Assembly (NCBI RefSeq): GCF_014201655.1
Contig: NZ_JACHEX010000001.1
Span: 186,001-250,000, forward strand
DNA: 64,000 bases
DNA from: Thermosipho japonicus
GTDB taxonomy: Bacteria; Thermotogota; Thermotogae; Thermotogales; Fervidobacteriaceae
Direction: 5' to 3'
The translations under genes were made by a program, and so were the position numbers. Below the pieces are notes generated by a model that did not search any database, was not told the DNA's origin, and saw only the letters and a program-made list of their open reading frames with translations. Shown piece after piece: positions 1 to 8,643 of the stretch. Each line of letters opens with the position of its first letter. Position 1 is the stretch's first letter.

Positions 1-5
1 AGAAG

Positions 6-455
6 ATGAGAGCCGTAGTACAAAGGGTTAAAAATGCAAAAGTTGAAGTAGAAGGAAAAACAGTTGGAAAAATAGAAAACGGACTTTTAGTATTGCTAGG
101 AGTTGGAAAAGATGACGATAAAAAAGACATCAAGTATCTTTCCGAAAAAATAATTAATTTGAGAATTTTTGATGACGAAAATGGAAAAATGAACCTTTCA
201 TTACTTGATATAAAAGGTGAGCTCCTTATAGTATCTCAATTCACTTTATATGGTGATTGCAGAAAGGGTAGAAGACCTTCTTATTCTGAATCAGCATCTC
301 CTGATATCGCCAAAAAACTTTATGAAGAATTTGTAAATATCTGTAAGAATTATAATTTAAAAGTTGAAACTGGTGAATTTGGTGCACACATGCAAGTATC
401 TTTAGTAAATGATGGACCTGTAACTTTATTACTTGATTCAAAGAAGGTGTTTTAA
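6..455 (+). CDS. dtd: D-aminoacyl-tRNA deacylase
   Basis: Hydrolyses D-amino acids wrongly loaded onto tRNA, in the cytoplasm. The 149-residue product has the normal length of the bacterial DTD family. The catalytic SQFTL motif lies at residues 77-81 and is followed by [12 protein letters not shown]; the C-terminal GP motif that excludes L-amino acids is seen in NDGPVT at about 135-140. The ATG is near the window edge, so the upstream signals are only partly visible. Its stop is directly followed by the TTG start of queH, so the two are translationally coupled. Confidence 0.95.
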   Translation: MRAVVQRVKNAKVEVEGKTVGKIENGLLVLLGVGKDDDKKDIKYLSEKIINLRIFDDENGKMNLSLLDIKGELLIVSQFTLYGDCRKGRRPSYSESASPDIAKKLYEEFVNICKNYNLKVETGEFGAHMQVSLVNDGPVTLLLDSKKVF

Positions 456-1247
456 TTGCTTCTTCACGTATGTTGTGCGCCAGATTTGGTGCCTGCATAC
501 TTTCATATGAAAGAAAAAATAAAATACATTTATTTTTACAATCCAAATATCCATCCAAAATCTGAATATGAAAAAAGATTCAATGAAGTTTTGAAACTTG
601 CAAAGATGTGGAATTTAGAAATTATTGAAAGCAGATATGAACCCGAAGTTTACTTTAGATATGTGAAAGGTCTTGAAAATCTTGGTATTAACAGTCCACG
701 GTGCGATAAATGTATATATCTTCTTTTAAAAAATACAGCAATTACAGCTAAAATAAACAATTTTAATTCTTTTGCAACTACTCTAACTTCCTCTCCAAGA
801 AAAGTTTTGGAAAAAATAAATAAAATTGGTAAAATAATAGAGCAGGAAGTTAAAGTAAAATATATCGAAACATATTTCAGGAAAGGAAAGGAATACCAAG
901 AAGCTTTAAAATTTATCAAAGAACAAAATATTTACCGTCAGACATATTGCGGTTGTATATTTTCAAAGATTGAACTTGAAAATAAAAGAAAAGAAAAAAT
1001 CGAAAAATCAAAAAGAGTTCTAAAAGAATACGGAATAACTGATATCCCAGTTTTACCTGAAAAATTAGTAATAACAAAAGAAAATTTTGAAATATTCTCA
1101 AAAAACTTTATTGAGATAATTAAAGCTATTCAACCAAAAATCTTATACGTTGACAATTTTGTTAAAGAAAAATACAATTTAAAAGAAGGTTGGAATAAAT
1201 TTGGAAATTATAATCAAAAAATACAAATTTTAAAGGGGAATGGATAA
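456..1247 (+). CDS. queH: Epoxyqueuosine reductase, QueH type
   Basis: Catalyses the last step of queuosine synthesis, reducing epoxyqueuosine in tRNA. This is the QueH (DUF208) family, not the cobalamin-dependent QueG. The family cysteines are visible: an adjacent pair at C6-C7 (HVCCAPD), a CxxC at C83-C86 (PRCDKC) and C165/C167 (YCGC), as expected for an iron-sulfur plus extra metal centre. The TTG start directly abuts the dtd stop and the GGTG upstream serves as ribosome binding site. Its C-terminal tail of roughly 90 residues beyond the last cysteines is longer than the core. queD, another queuosine gene, is in this window near 53.1 kb. Confidence 0.9.
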   Translation: MLLHVCCAPDLVPAYFHMKEKIKYIYFYNPNIHPKSEYEKRFNEVLKLAKMWNLEIIESRYEPEVYFRYVKGLENLGINSPRCDKCIYLLLKNTAITAKINNFNSFATTLTSSPRKVLEKINKIGKIIEQEVKVKYIETYFRKGKEYQEALKFIKEQNIYRQTYCGCIFSKIELENKRKEKIEKSKRVLKEYGITDIPVLPEKLVITKENFEIFSKNFIEIIKAIQPKILYVDNFVKEKYNLKEGWNKFGNYNQKIQILKGNG

Positions 1248-1654
1248 TGGATATAATTTCAATTACTTTTCTCTCAAAAAGTGAAAATATTAAAATCGCA
1301 AGAAGTGTAGTACAAAAATTTTTATCTCAAAAATCAGTTAATGAGCAAGATATATTTGATACTGAACTTGCAGTTAATGAAGCAATCGCAAATATAATAG
1401 AGCATACATACAAATTCGAAAAAGATAAAATTATTAAAATGACGTTAAAATGGACTGAACCTAATATTCTAGAAATCTATCTTAGAGATTTTGGACCCAA
1501 AGTTGATCCATCAAAAGTTAAGCCAAGACCTCTAGAAGAAGTTAGGCCAGGAGGATTAGGAGTATATATAATCCAAAAAATATTTGATGTTATGGAATTT
1601 AAAGATGTAAGTTGTGGAAATCTTTTACTTCTTAAAAAAGAATACAATATATAG
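1247..1654 (+). CDS. RsbW/SpoIIAB-like serine kinase (anti-sigma factor type ATPase)
   Basis: A 135-residue single-domain GHKL ATPase of the HATPase_c_2 group. The N-box is ELAVNEAIANIIEH (about 40-53), G1 is DFGP at 81-84 and G2 is PGGLGVYII at 101-109. Proteins of this type act in partner switching by binding a sigma factor or phosphorylating an STAS-domain antagonist; no partner is encoded nearby, so the target is unknown. The ATG overlaps the queH stop by one base (TAATG). Confidence 0.82.
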   Translation: MDIISITFLSKSENIKIARSVVQKFLSQKSVNEQDIFDTELAVNEAIANIIEHTYKFEKDKIIKMTLKWTEPNILEIYLRDFGPKVDPSKVKPRPLEEVRPGGLGVYIIQKIFDVMEFKDVSCGNLLLLKKEYNI

Positions 1655-1666
1655 AGGTGTAAATAT

Positions 1667-2011
1667 ATGCTCCAATTATTATCAAATAAAGCATTATTAG
1701 CTGCTTTCTTTGCATTTTTAAGTGCTCAAATATTAAAGGTGATAATATATAGAGATATTAAAAGTTTTGGAAGATACGGCGGAATGCCGAGTGCACACGT
1801 TGCAACAACAGCAGCTTTGGCTTGGGAAGTTGCAAGGCTAACAGGTTATAATTCGCCAGAAACTGCAATAGCAGCAATTTTTTTATCAATAGTTGCTTCT
1901 GATGCAGTTGGTTTAAGAAGAAAAGTAGATCCAAATAGTGGACATACATTAATTGAAGCCATACTAGGATTTATTCTTGGAACAATCATTGCATTTATAA
2001 TTCCAAAGTAG
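1667..2011 (+). CDS. Divergent PAP2 family (DUF212) membrane protein
   Basis: A 114-residue integral membrane protein with the GGMPSAH signature at residues 38-44 and a conserved later histidine region (SGHT, about 91-94). This matches the small DUF212 family related to acid phosphatase/vanadium haloperoxidase enzymes. The substrate is unknown; lipid phosphatase activity is only a family-level guess. Hydrophobic stretches cover roughly 8-27, 62-78 and 95-112. It has a GAGG ribosome binding site and lies in the operon with the next genes. Confidence 0.78.
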   Translation: MLQLLSNKALLAAFFAFLSAQILKVIIYRDIKSFGRYGGMPSAHVATTAALAWEVARLTGYNSPETAIAAIFLSIVASDAVGLRRKVDPNSGHTLIEAILGFILGTIIAFIIPK

Positions 2012-2021
2012 GAGGAAAAAT

Positions 2022-2558
2022 ATGAAAAAACATTTTCTTATCTTTTTACTAATAATCCTGACAATTTCAACATTTGCTCTACCTGGAAAATGGTTTAGAG
2101 ATATGATAAAGTACTATAGAGAAGCATATGATCTCCCAAGCGATGAGGATTTAATTCAAGATATTGAAGATGCAATTTTAGATGCTTCCAAAGAAACAGG
2201 AATAGATCCACTTTTAATAACTTCAATAATAGTTGTGGAAACTGAGTTTAGAAATGTAATTGGAATGCATGGCGAACTTGGAATGATGCAAATAAAACCG
2301 GAAACTGCAGAATTTGTAGCAAATTTATATAAAATTCAAACTCCACAAGAAGGTTGGAATAGAATATTGTGGGATTTTAAACTAAATATAAAAATTGGTA
2401 GTTACTATCTAAAATATTTGTACGACAAATTCCATAATATAACTGATGCAGTAAAACACTATAATGGAGGAACATATAAAGAGCAATATGCACAGAAAAT
2501 CCTTGCAAAGTACAAAGAAATGTTAAAGGTGGCAAGTGTCAATGAAAGAAATTCTTAA
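2022..2558 (+). CDS. Exported lytic transglycosylase, SLT domain
   Basis: Predicted to cleave the peptidoglycan glycan strand to a 1,6-anhydro product in the periplasm. Residues 1-19 are a signal peptide (MKKHFLIFLLIILTIS). The SLT domain has its catalytic Glu at about E73 (VVETEF), the GMMQIKPETA motif at 87-96 and HYNGG at 146-150, all in the expected order for Slt70/MltE-like enzymes. Length (178) is that of a minimal single-domain enzyme. The ABC ATPase that follows overlaps its end. Confidence 0.88.
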   Translation: MKKHFLIFLLIILTISTFALPGKWFRDMIKYYREAYDLPSDEDLIQDIEDAILDASKETGIDPLLITSIIVVETEFRNVIGMHGELGMMQIKPETAEFVANLYKIQTPQEGWNRILWDFKLNIKIGSYYLKYLYDKFHNITDAVKHYNGGTYKEQYAQKILAKYKEMLKVASVNERNS

Positions 2559-3306
2559 AGTAATAGATTTAAATTTTTCATACGGAAATTTTGGAATTAG
2601 AAATTTGAATTTAAAAATAAAAGGGGGGCAATTTGTAGGGATAATTGGTCCAAATGGTGCTGGAAAATCAACAACCCTCAATCTTATAGCTGGTTTGTTA
2701 AAACCATATTCTGGAAAAATATTACTTTATGATAAGGATATTAGAAAACTTTCAAGAAAGTATATTGCGTCAAAAATTTCCTTTGTTCGTCAGGAATTTA
2801 ACCCTACATTTGAATTTAAAGTAAAAGATATAATTGAAATGGGAGCACTACACAAGAAAACTAGCTTTTTTAATACCTTCGAAGATTCAACAAAAATAAA
2901 AGAATGTCTTTCAATGGTAGAACTCTCAGGTTATGAAGATAGATACTTTTCCACATTAAGTGGCGGAGAGCAGAGAAGAGTTCTAATAGCAAGGAGTATT
3001 TATCAAGAAACCCCTGTAATAATTGTTGATGAGCTAACGGCCCATTTAGATATCTCACATGCAATTCAAATAGTTGAAATATTAAAAAAACTTACTTTAA
3101 ATGGAAAAACTGTACTATCAGCTTTCCACAACATCAATGTTGCCTCAAAATATTGTGACTATATATATGCATTAAAAGACGGAAAAGTTGTCTTTGAAGG
3201 TGTGCCTTCAAAAGTTATAAATAAAGAAAACATTAAAAAGCTCTATGAAAAGGAATTCTATATTATTAATCATCCTGTACATAATTATCCCGTGGTTACT
3301 TTTTAA
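2542..3306 (+). CDS. ABC transporter ATP-binding protein (FecE/BtuD-like)
   Basis: ATPase subunit of an ABC importer, most like the iron-siderophore/cobalamin group. Walker A is GPNGAGKST at about 36-44, the signature is LSGGEQRR and Walker B is VDELTAHLD, where Leu replaces the usual Pro of DEPT. The ATG at 2542 is chosen over a GTG at 2536 because AAAGGTGG lies about 9 bases before it. No permease or binding protein is adjacent, so this is an orphan ATPase and the substrate is unknown. It ends tail-to-tail with the next gene, overlapping by 4 bases. Confidence 0.85.
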   Translation: MKEILKVIDLNFSYGNFGIRNLNLKIKGGQFVGIIGPNGAGKSTTLNLIAGLLKPYSGKILLYDKDIRKLSRKYIASKISFVRQEFNPTFEFKVKDIIEMGALHKKTSFFNTFEDSTKIKECLSMVELSGYEDRYFSTLSGGEQRRVLIARSIYQETPVIIVDELTAHLDISHAIQIVEILKKLTLNGKTVLSAFHNINVASKYCDYIYALKDGKVVFEGVPSKVINKENIKKLYEKEFYIINHPVHNYPVVTF

Positions 3307-4271
3307 AGATTTACTAAAAGTTTTTCAAGCTTTTCATACATTTCTTCAGCATCTTCTTTCATCTTTTTATATATATTTGGATTTACTAGCTCTTTAACTT
3401 TCAAACTTGCATCAAATAAATCATGTGCAAAATGGCTTTTGCTACTAGAATATCTGTTAAAAAATCTTCTGAATTTTTCATCGTTAATTGAAATGAAAGT
3501 CTTACCTAAAAATGCTGATATTAGCGATCCATGGAACCTTTCACTGACAATAATCTTACTACTTGATATCTCTTCTATGATAAGGTTTGAAAACCTTGAA
3601 TTTAATCCTTTAATTGAAATATTCGATAATCTTTTAGCAAGTACCTCATCTTGCGGAGAAAATGGAACATACACTACTTCATCTATTCCCTGGCTTTTTA
3701 ATGTTAATAAAAGTGGGACATAGTTTTTCACTCTCCTTGGAATTATTACTGCCTTATTACTTTCTTTACTACTTTCCACTTTTATGCTACCTAATTTTCT
3801 AATACCTGGGTCCGTACACAAAAAAGAATTTTTATTAAAATTTTTTGCATATCTATATGAAACCGGATCTCTTGCAAAAATATATAACTTCTTACTTTCC
3901 AATAAATTCTTCATTAAAATCCTTGATGTGTAATTATAAAAAGGCCCAAAACTATTTCCAAAAAATACCAAAGGTTTTCCAAACAAAAGGACTGTTTTAA
4001 AGAGAAGGTAATAATACATAAAGCTTTTAAAGCTTGTCTTGTCTTGTAAAACACCTCCCCCACCGCATATTACAACATTAGACTTCATAATAGCTCTTAT
4101 AATAGACAAAGGATTAAATCTATTATACTCATTCAACTTTTTTTTCTCTTTTGGTAATAATTCCATAACTCTATAATTTTTTTCACTCAAAAACTCCTTT
4201 ATACTTTGCCTCATCAGTTCGTCACCATAATTTCCATAGCCATAATATCCAATCAGCAAAACATCTTTCAA
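3303..4271 (-). CDS. csaB: Polysaccharide pyruvyl transferase family protein (CsaB-like)
   Basis: Belongs to the polysaccharide pyruvyl transferase family. CsaB adds pyruvate ketals to cell-wall glycans, which SLH-domain surface proteins bind. Supporting motifs are the N-terminal GYYGYGNYGDELM, the ICGGGGVLQD loop, a mid-protein YVPFSPQDE and the C-terminal SERFHGSLISAFLGK. The 322-residue length is normal. The start is a TTG preceded by AAGGAGGT at 8 bases. It stands alone on the minus strand between two plus-strand operons. The anchor function in this organism is inferred from the family. Confidence 0.85.
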   Translation of the reverse strand: MKDVLLIGYYGYGNYGDELMRQSIKEFLSEKNYRVMELLPKEKKKLNEYNRFNPLSIIRAIMKSNVVICGGGGVLQDKTSFKSFMYYYLLFKTVLLFGKPLVFFGNSFGPFYNYTSRILMKNLLESKKLYIFARDPVSYRYAKNFNKNSFLCTDPGIRKLGSIKVESSKESNKAVIIPRRVKNYVPLLLTLKSQGIDEVVYVPFSPQDEVLAKRLSNISIKGLNSRFSNLIIEEISSSKIIVSERFHGSLISAFLGKTFISINDEKFRRFFNRYSSSKSHFAHDLFDASLKVKELVNPNIYKKMKEDAEEMYEKLEKLLVNL

Positions 4272-4337
4272 GGAACATTACCTCCTTATAGAGAATAATT
4301 TCTATGAAAAGTATATCATAAACAGTGGGGGTATTTT

Positions 4338-5084
4338 ATGATAAAAAATATAAACAATAAGATTTATATCATTGAAAACGAATTAGCATCAAATAGCACT
4401 TTAATCATTGGAAAGAAAGGAAACATCTTAGTAGATACATCCTTATTTCCAAAAAAAGCTGAAAAAATCAAAGAGTTTTCAAAAGATATTTCTGGAAAAG
4501 AAATAATTCTTGTTATTAACACTCATTATCACCCCGATCATACATTTGGAAATTCTGCATTTGATTGCCCTATAGTTGGCCACTCACTAACAAGAAACCT
4601 AATGGAGCAGATAGATGAAAAATATTTAATACAACTTGAAGTTGAAAATGCAAAAATAGTTCCTCCAAACATTATATTTGATAATTTTTTTGAGTACGAG
4701 GATGGAATAAAATTAACTGTATATCATGGTCCGGGTCATACACCAGATTCATCATACATTGTCATAGAAAATGAAGATATTTTAATAGCCGGTGATACTG
4801 TTATAACTGATATTCATCCTGAAATTGTAAGTGATAGTAATTTAGATATTTGGATAAATACTCTTGAAAATCTTCCACAAGTTTCTAATATTGTTCCAGG
4901 TCATGGGAAAATTGGGAATTTCACAGATGTAAGGCTAATGAAAGAATATCTGCAAAAAATTAAAAATTTAAAAAATGGTACTATAAGTTCGACTAGTTTA
5001 GAAAACGATCCAAATTTTACAAACAGAAAATATCCAGAATTACTAAAATGGAGCCTTGAAAATTTACTAAAAAATACCCTCTAG
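4338..5084 (+). CDS. MBL-fold metallo-hydrolase
   Basis: A cytoplasmic metallo-beta-lactamase-fold hydrolase. The dinuclear metal motif THYHPDH is at residues 62-68, with further ligands in GPGHTPDS (about 133), AGDT and VPGHG. The fold is clear but the substrate is not; glyoxalase II-like, lactonase-like and other hydrolases share these motifs. A GTGGGGGT ribosome binding site precedes the ATG. It is transcribed divergently from the csaB-like gene and its stop codon lies inside a strong terminator. Confidence 0.82.
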   Translation: MIKNINNKIYIIENELASNSTLIIGKKGNILVDTSLFPKKAEKIKEFSKDISGKEIILVINTHYHPDHTFGNSAFDCPIVGHSLTRNLMEQIDEKYLIQLEVENAKIVPPNIIFDNFFEYEDGIKLTVYHGPGHTPDSSYIVIENEDILIAGDTVITDIHPEIVSDSNLDIWINTLENLPQVSNIVPGHGKIGNFTDVRLMKEYLQKIKNLKNGTISSTSLENDPNFTNRKYPELLKWSLENLLKNTL

Positions 5085-5106
5085 GCGAAACTAGAGGGTA
5101 TTTTTT
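5071..5106 (+). terminator. Rho-independent terminator after the metallo-hydrolase gene
   Basis: A 14-bp perfect stem (5071-5084 pairing with 5091-5104) closes a 6-base loop, GCGAAA, and runs into a T tract. The left arm contains the stop codon of the upstream gene. Confidence 0.9.
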
Positions 5107-5107
5107 A

Positions 5108-5116
5108 TGTTAAAAT
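5108..5116 (+). promoter_or_regulatory. Extended -10 promoter for the panB operon
   Basis: TGTTAAAAT matches an extended -10 element (TG-n-TAAAAT) directly after the terminator. It would start transcription near 5123, just ahead of the AAGGAG ribosome binding site. No convincing -35 is visible because the terminator occupies that space. Confidence 0.45.
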
Positions 5117-5140
5117 ATATTAATAAGGAGTGTGATTGAA

Positions 5141-5938
5141 ATGACAATACAAAAAATATTAAAAATGAAAAATAAAGAAAAAATTGTTATGGTTACTGCC
5201 TACGATGCACCAACGGCAAAAATTCTTGAAAAAGCAGGCGTTGATATAATCTTAGTTGGTGATTCTTTGGGAAATAACGTTCTTGGATATGATTCAACAA
5301 TTCCAGTTACTCTAGAAGAAATGATCATGCACCTTCAAGCAGTCAGAAGAGGTGCACCAAACTCTTTTATTGTAGCTGATCTTCCATTTTTGTCATATGG
5401 ATATAGCATAGAAGAATCTGTTAAAAATGCAGGATTACTAATTAAAAATGGGGCAAATGCTGTAAAAATTGAAGGTGGAGCACAAAACTGTGAAACAATC
5501 AAAAAATGTTTAAACATTGGTATTCCAGTTATGGGGCACCTTGGTTTTACTCCACAATCATTAAACATGTTTGGTGGATATAAAGTTCAAGGAAAAGAAG
5601 AAAGCGCAAAGAAAAAACTTTTAGATGATGCTCTTACCTTAGAAAATTGCGGAGTATTTTCAATTGTTCTTGAAATGGTAACTGAATCAATAGCGAAAGA
5701 AATTACAGAAAAACTCTCAATACCAACAATTGGAATAGGGGCAGGAAGATATTGTGATGGACAAGTTTTAGTGTTTCATGATATTGTTGGTTTAAATCCT
5801 GAATTTAAACCAAAATTTTCTAAAAAGTATGCAAACACCTTTGAAATTATGCTAAATGCAATCGAAAAATTCAAAACGGAAGTAAAAGAGAAAACTTTTC
5901 CATCAAAAGAAAACGTTTTTGAAGAAGGAGGAAAATAA
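5141..5938 (+). CDS. panB: 3-methyl-2-oxobutanoate hydroxymethyltransferase
   Basis: First committed step of pantothenate (vitamin B5/CoA) synthesis: adds a hydroxymethyl group from methylene-THF to ketoisovalerate. The protein shows MVTAYDAPTAKI near the N-terminus, VGDSLGN with the metal-binding Asp, KIEGG and the GHLGFTPQS motif, and IGIGAG near the C-terminus. Length is about 265 residues, normal for PanB. A GTG at 5132 is in frame but immediately follows AAGGAG; the ATG at 5141, 10 bases downstream, is the better start. coaBC, the next gene, acts later in the same pathway. Confidence 0.94.
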   Translation: MTIQKILKMKNKEKIVMVTAYDAPTAKILEKAGVDIILVGDSLGNNVLGYDSTIPVTLEEMIMHLQAVRRGAPNSFIVADLPFLSYGYSIEESVKNAGLLIKNGANAVKIEGGAQNCETIKKCLNIGIPVMGHLGFTPQSLNMFGGYKVQGKEESAKKKLLDDALTLENCGVFSIVLEMVTESIAKEITEKLSIPTIGIGAGRYCDGQVLVFHDIVGLNPEFKPKFSKKYANTFEIMLNAIEKFKTEVKEKTFPSKENVFEEGGK

Positions 5939-5939
5939 A

Positions 5940-7106
5940 TTGAACATAGTTGTTGGCGTTACAAGCGGAATTGCAATTTACAAAGCAGTTGATTTAGTTA
6001 GCAAACTTAGAAAAAATAAATTTGAAATTGATATAATAATGACTGAAAATGCAACTAAAATGGTTTCTCCGGTTGTTTTTTCAGCAGTTGGTAATTGTCC
6101 CGTATATACAGATACATTTAATGTTAAAAACGGATGGATTATACATACAGAACTTTCAAAAAAAGCTGATATATTTGTTCTTGCACCAGCTACAGCAAAT
6201 ACAATTGCTAAAATTTCTTCTGGAATTGCAGATAATCTACTTACAACAACAATATTGGCATTGCCTGAAAAAACTCCAAAAATTTTGATCCCAACTATGA
6301 ATACTCGAATGTATGAAAATAAATTTACTCAAGAAAACTTTGAAAAATTTAAAAAATTGGGTTGGTTTATTGTAGAACCTGAGAGTGGTCATTTAGCATG
6401 CGGTGATGTAGGTAAAGGAAGATACCCGGAAAATGAAAAAATTATTGAAGCAATATACTATATGCTTGAAGAAAAAAAGTTATCCAGTAAGAAAGTTTTA
6501 GTTACTGCAGGACCTACAAGAGAAGAAATAGATCCAATTAGATATATTTCAAACTATTCAAGTGGAAAAATGGGGTATGAAATCGCAAAAATCTCAAAAA
6601 GAATGGGTGCATATACAACTTTAATCTCAGGACCAACAAATTTGACTCCACCATATTTTATAGATGAATTTATAAAAGTTAAAACTGCTTACGATATGTA
6701 CACTCAGGTAATGAATAAATTTACAGATTACGACATTATAATAATGACTGCTGCTGTAGCTGATTACACTCCAAAAGTAAAATCGAAAGAAAAAATAAAA
6801 AAATCAAAAAATAATTTTGCTTTAGAGCTCGAAAGAACGAAAGATATTTTAAAAGAACTTGGAAGAAAAAAACGCAGCAATCAAATTATTATTGGATTTG
6901 CAGCTGAAACAAATAATATAATTGAATATGGTAAACAAAAATTGATTTCAAAAAATGCTGATTATATCATTGCAAATGATGCAAATAAAGTGATGGGAAG
7001 TGATTTTTCAAGTGCATTTTTAATTTCTAAAGATAAAGTAATACAACTTGAAGGGAGCAAAGAAAAAGTTGCAAAAGATATTCTTACTAATATTATTAAC
7101 AATTAA
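5940..7106 (+). CDS. coaBC: Bifunctional phosphopantothenoylcysteine synthetase/decarboxylase
   Basis: Makes 4-phosphopantetheine from phosphopantothenate and cysteine. The N-terminal flavoprotein (CoaC) half begins VGVTSGIAIYKA and contains the PTMNTRMYEN substrate motif and the CGDVGKG clamp. The C-terminal CoaB half begins near 180 with LVTAGPTREEIDPIRYISN and includes the TAAVADYTP motif. The TTG at 5940 is preferred over the upstream in-frame TTG at 5919 because GGAGG lies between them, 8 bases before 5940. Next to panB it forms a compact CoA-synthesis unit. Confidence 0.93.
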   Translation: MNIVVGVTSGIAIYKAVDLVSKLRKNKFEIDIIMTENATKMVSPVVFSAVGNCPVYTDTFNVKNGWIIHTELSKKADIFVLAPATANTIAKISSGIADNLLTTTILALPEKTPKILIPTMNTRMYENKFTQENFEKFKKLGWFIVEPESGHLACGDVGKGRYPENEKIIEAIYYMLEEKKLSSKKVLVTAGPTREEIDPIRYISNYSSGKMGYEIAKISKRMGAYTTLISGPTNLTPPYFIDEFIKVKTAYDMYTQVMNKFTDYDIIIMTAAVADYTPKVKSKEKIKKSKNNFALELERTKDILKELGRKKRSNQIIIGFAAETNNIIEYGKQKLISKNADYIIANDANKVMGSDFSSAFLISKDKVIQLEGSKEKVAKDILTNIINN

Positions 7107-8004
7107 TACTTTAATTTTCCCTTTTTATACAGGGTTAAAATACACATTTAGAAACACACAATTTGAAAACTATATCGTTTTAACAAGTTCTATAGAAAGA
7201 AAGGTATATATTTATGACTTAGAAACAAACAAATTAAAATATCTATTTAATAATGTTGGAGTTTATCCTGCAATATCTTATACAGACAAAAATAATTTAT
7301 TTATTGTTGATACTGTCGGAAAAGAAATAATCCTAATTGATTTAAAAAAACAAAAAAAATATATAAAAAGACTTGAGCATAGACCACTCTTCTATAATCG
7401 TATTAATGACATAATTTACATTCTTGATTCTGAGGGAAATTTATTTGGCTACGACTTTAATTTAAACTTAGTACACTATCACAAATTTGTCTCAAGACCA
7501 AATTATTTTTATTTTTACAAAAGTAAACCACTTGGATTATATATTTGGAATAACAATATAGATTTTGAATATCAAGGTAAAATTTATAATTATAACCTTG
7601 CTACACCTTCATTACTAGTAGAAAACTTTATAATAGATACAAGAGGGGGAAATATTTTAGAAATTGATAAAAAGAAAGTGTACAAATCAGAACCTTACAT
7701 ATCATTTGCAATAATTTGGAATAAAAAACTTTACTTTGGTTCAATGTTTAGTAATACAATTTACAACATAGAAAGTGGTAAAATAGAAGAAGTAGCAAGA
7801 TTAAATTATCAACCAACTTACGCAAAAGTTATAAACGATAAACTATACATTCTCTCTGCATCAAACAATAAGCTTATAATATTTGACAACAAAACAACAC
7901 AAGAATTTGAGACAGGTGATTTCCCCATTGAAATTTTTAGTTACAATGGCAAAATAGCCGTTGTCTGTGCCGAAAATGGAGAGATAAACATATTTGAATT
8001 CTAA
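7069..8004 (+). CDS. Exported hypothetical protein, beta-propeller-like
   Basis: No specific family recognised. The product starts with a signal-peptide-like segment (QKIFLLILLTINTLIFPF) and then shows repeated short strands of the kind found in beta propellers, such as KVYIYDLETNKLKYL, ILDSEGNLFGYD and KLIIFDNKTT. It lacks a lipobox cysteine. The signal peptide is encoded inside the 3' end of coaBC in another frame, an overlap of 38 bases. The start is uncertain: TTG at 7069 follows AAGGGAG at 11 bases, while TTG at 7048 gives a more basic N-terminus (KGAKKK) but has no ribosome binding site. Confidence 0.65.
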   Translation: MQKIFLLILLTINTLIFPFYTGLKYTFRNTQFENYIVLTSSIERKVYIYDLETNKLKYLFNNVGVYPAISYTDKNNLFIVDTVGKEIILIDLKKQKKYIKRLEHRPLFYNRINDIIYILDSEGNLFGYDFNLNLVHYHKFVSRPNYFYFYKSKPLGLYIWNNNIDFEYQGKIYNYNLATPSLLVENFIIDTRGGNILEIDKKKVYKSEPYISFAIIWNKKLYFGSMFSNTIYNIESGKIEEVARLNYQPTYAKVINDKLYILSASNNKLIIFDNKTTQEFETGDFPIEIFSYNGKIAVVCAENGEINIFEF

Positions 8005-8040
8005 AAAAATATTTACTTTGTAAAAAGAGGAGGTCAAAAT

Positions 8041-8643
8041 ATGAATGTAAAAAAATGGGTTTTACAACACTTTCCAACAGTAAAAAAAGACGAAGAAATA
8101 GGAAATGCTTTAAGAAAAATGAGAGAATTTTCCTGTGATTATTGTATAGTATTAGATGAAAACGATAAATTTGAAGGTGTTGTTTACAAATCAAGTATCA
8201 GAGATTCGGAACTCGATGAAAAAATCGATATGTATGTAACTTTCCCAGATTTTTATGTAGTTGAAGACTCAAATGTTGAAGAAGCAGCACTAATGTTAAT
8301 AGAAAACAAAGATCAAGTTCTCCCTGTTGTAAACAATAACGCAGAAGTTATTGGAGTTTTAACAGTCCAAGAAGTACTTGAAGCATTTATTGAACTTTCA
8401 GCAATGGATGAACAAGGAACAAGAATAATTTTAGAACTTGAAGATAAACCTGGTGAACTAAAAAGGGTAATAGACGTTCTTGCAAACAATAAAATGAACA
8501 TTTTATCTATTCTCACCCTTAAAGACGAGAATAAAAGACAGATTTCAATAAAAATTCAATGTGAAGATCCTGAATCAGTAGCAAACTTACTTGAAATCTA
8601 CAATATTAAATATATATCTATCATTGAAGAAGAAGGTTTTTAA
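8041..8643 (+). CDS. CBS-domain and ACT-domain protein
   Basis: A 200-residue regulatory protein. Residues 1-120 form a CBS pair (KDEEIGNALRKM, then VEEAALMLIENKDQVLPVV and VIGVLTVQEVLEAF). Residues about 133-198 form an ACT domain (RIILELEDKPGELKRVIDVL). CBS pairs bind adenosyl ligands and ACT domains usually bind amino acids; AcuB-like proteins share this order. The actual ligand and target are unknown. The AGGAGGTC ribosome binding site is strong and the stop overlaps the scpA start by one base. Confidence 0.82.
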   Translation: MNVKKWVLQHFPTVKKDEEIGNALRKMREFSCDYCIVLDENDKFEGVVYKSSIRDSELDEKIDMYVTFPDFYVVEDSNVEEAALMLIENKDQVLPVVNNNAEVIGVLTVQEVLEAFIELSAMDEQGTRIILELEDKPGELKRVIDVLANNKMNILSILTLKDENKRQISIKIQCEDPESVANLLEIYNIKYISIIEEEGF

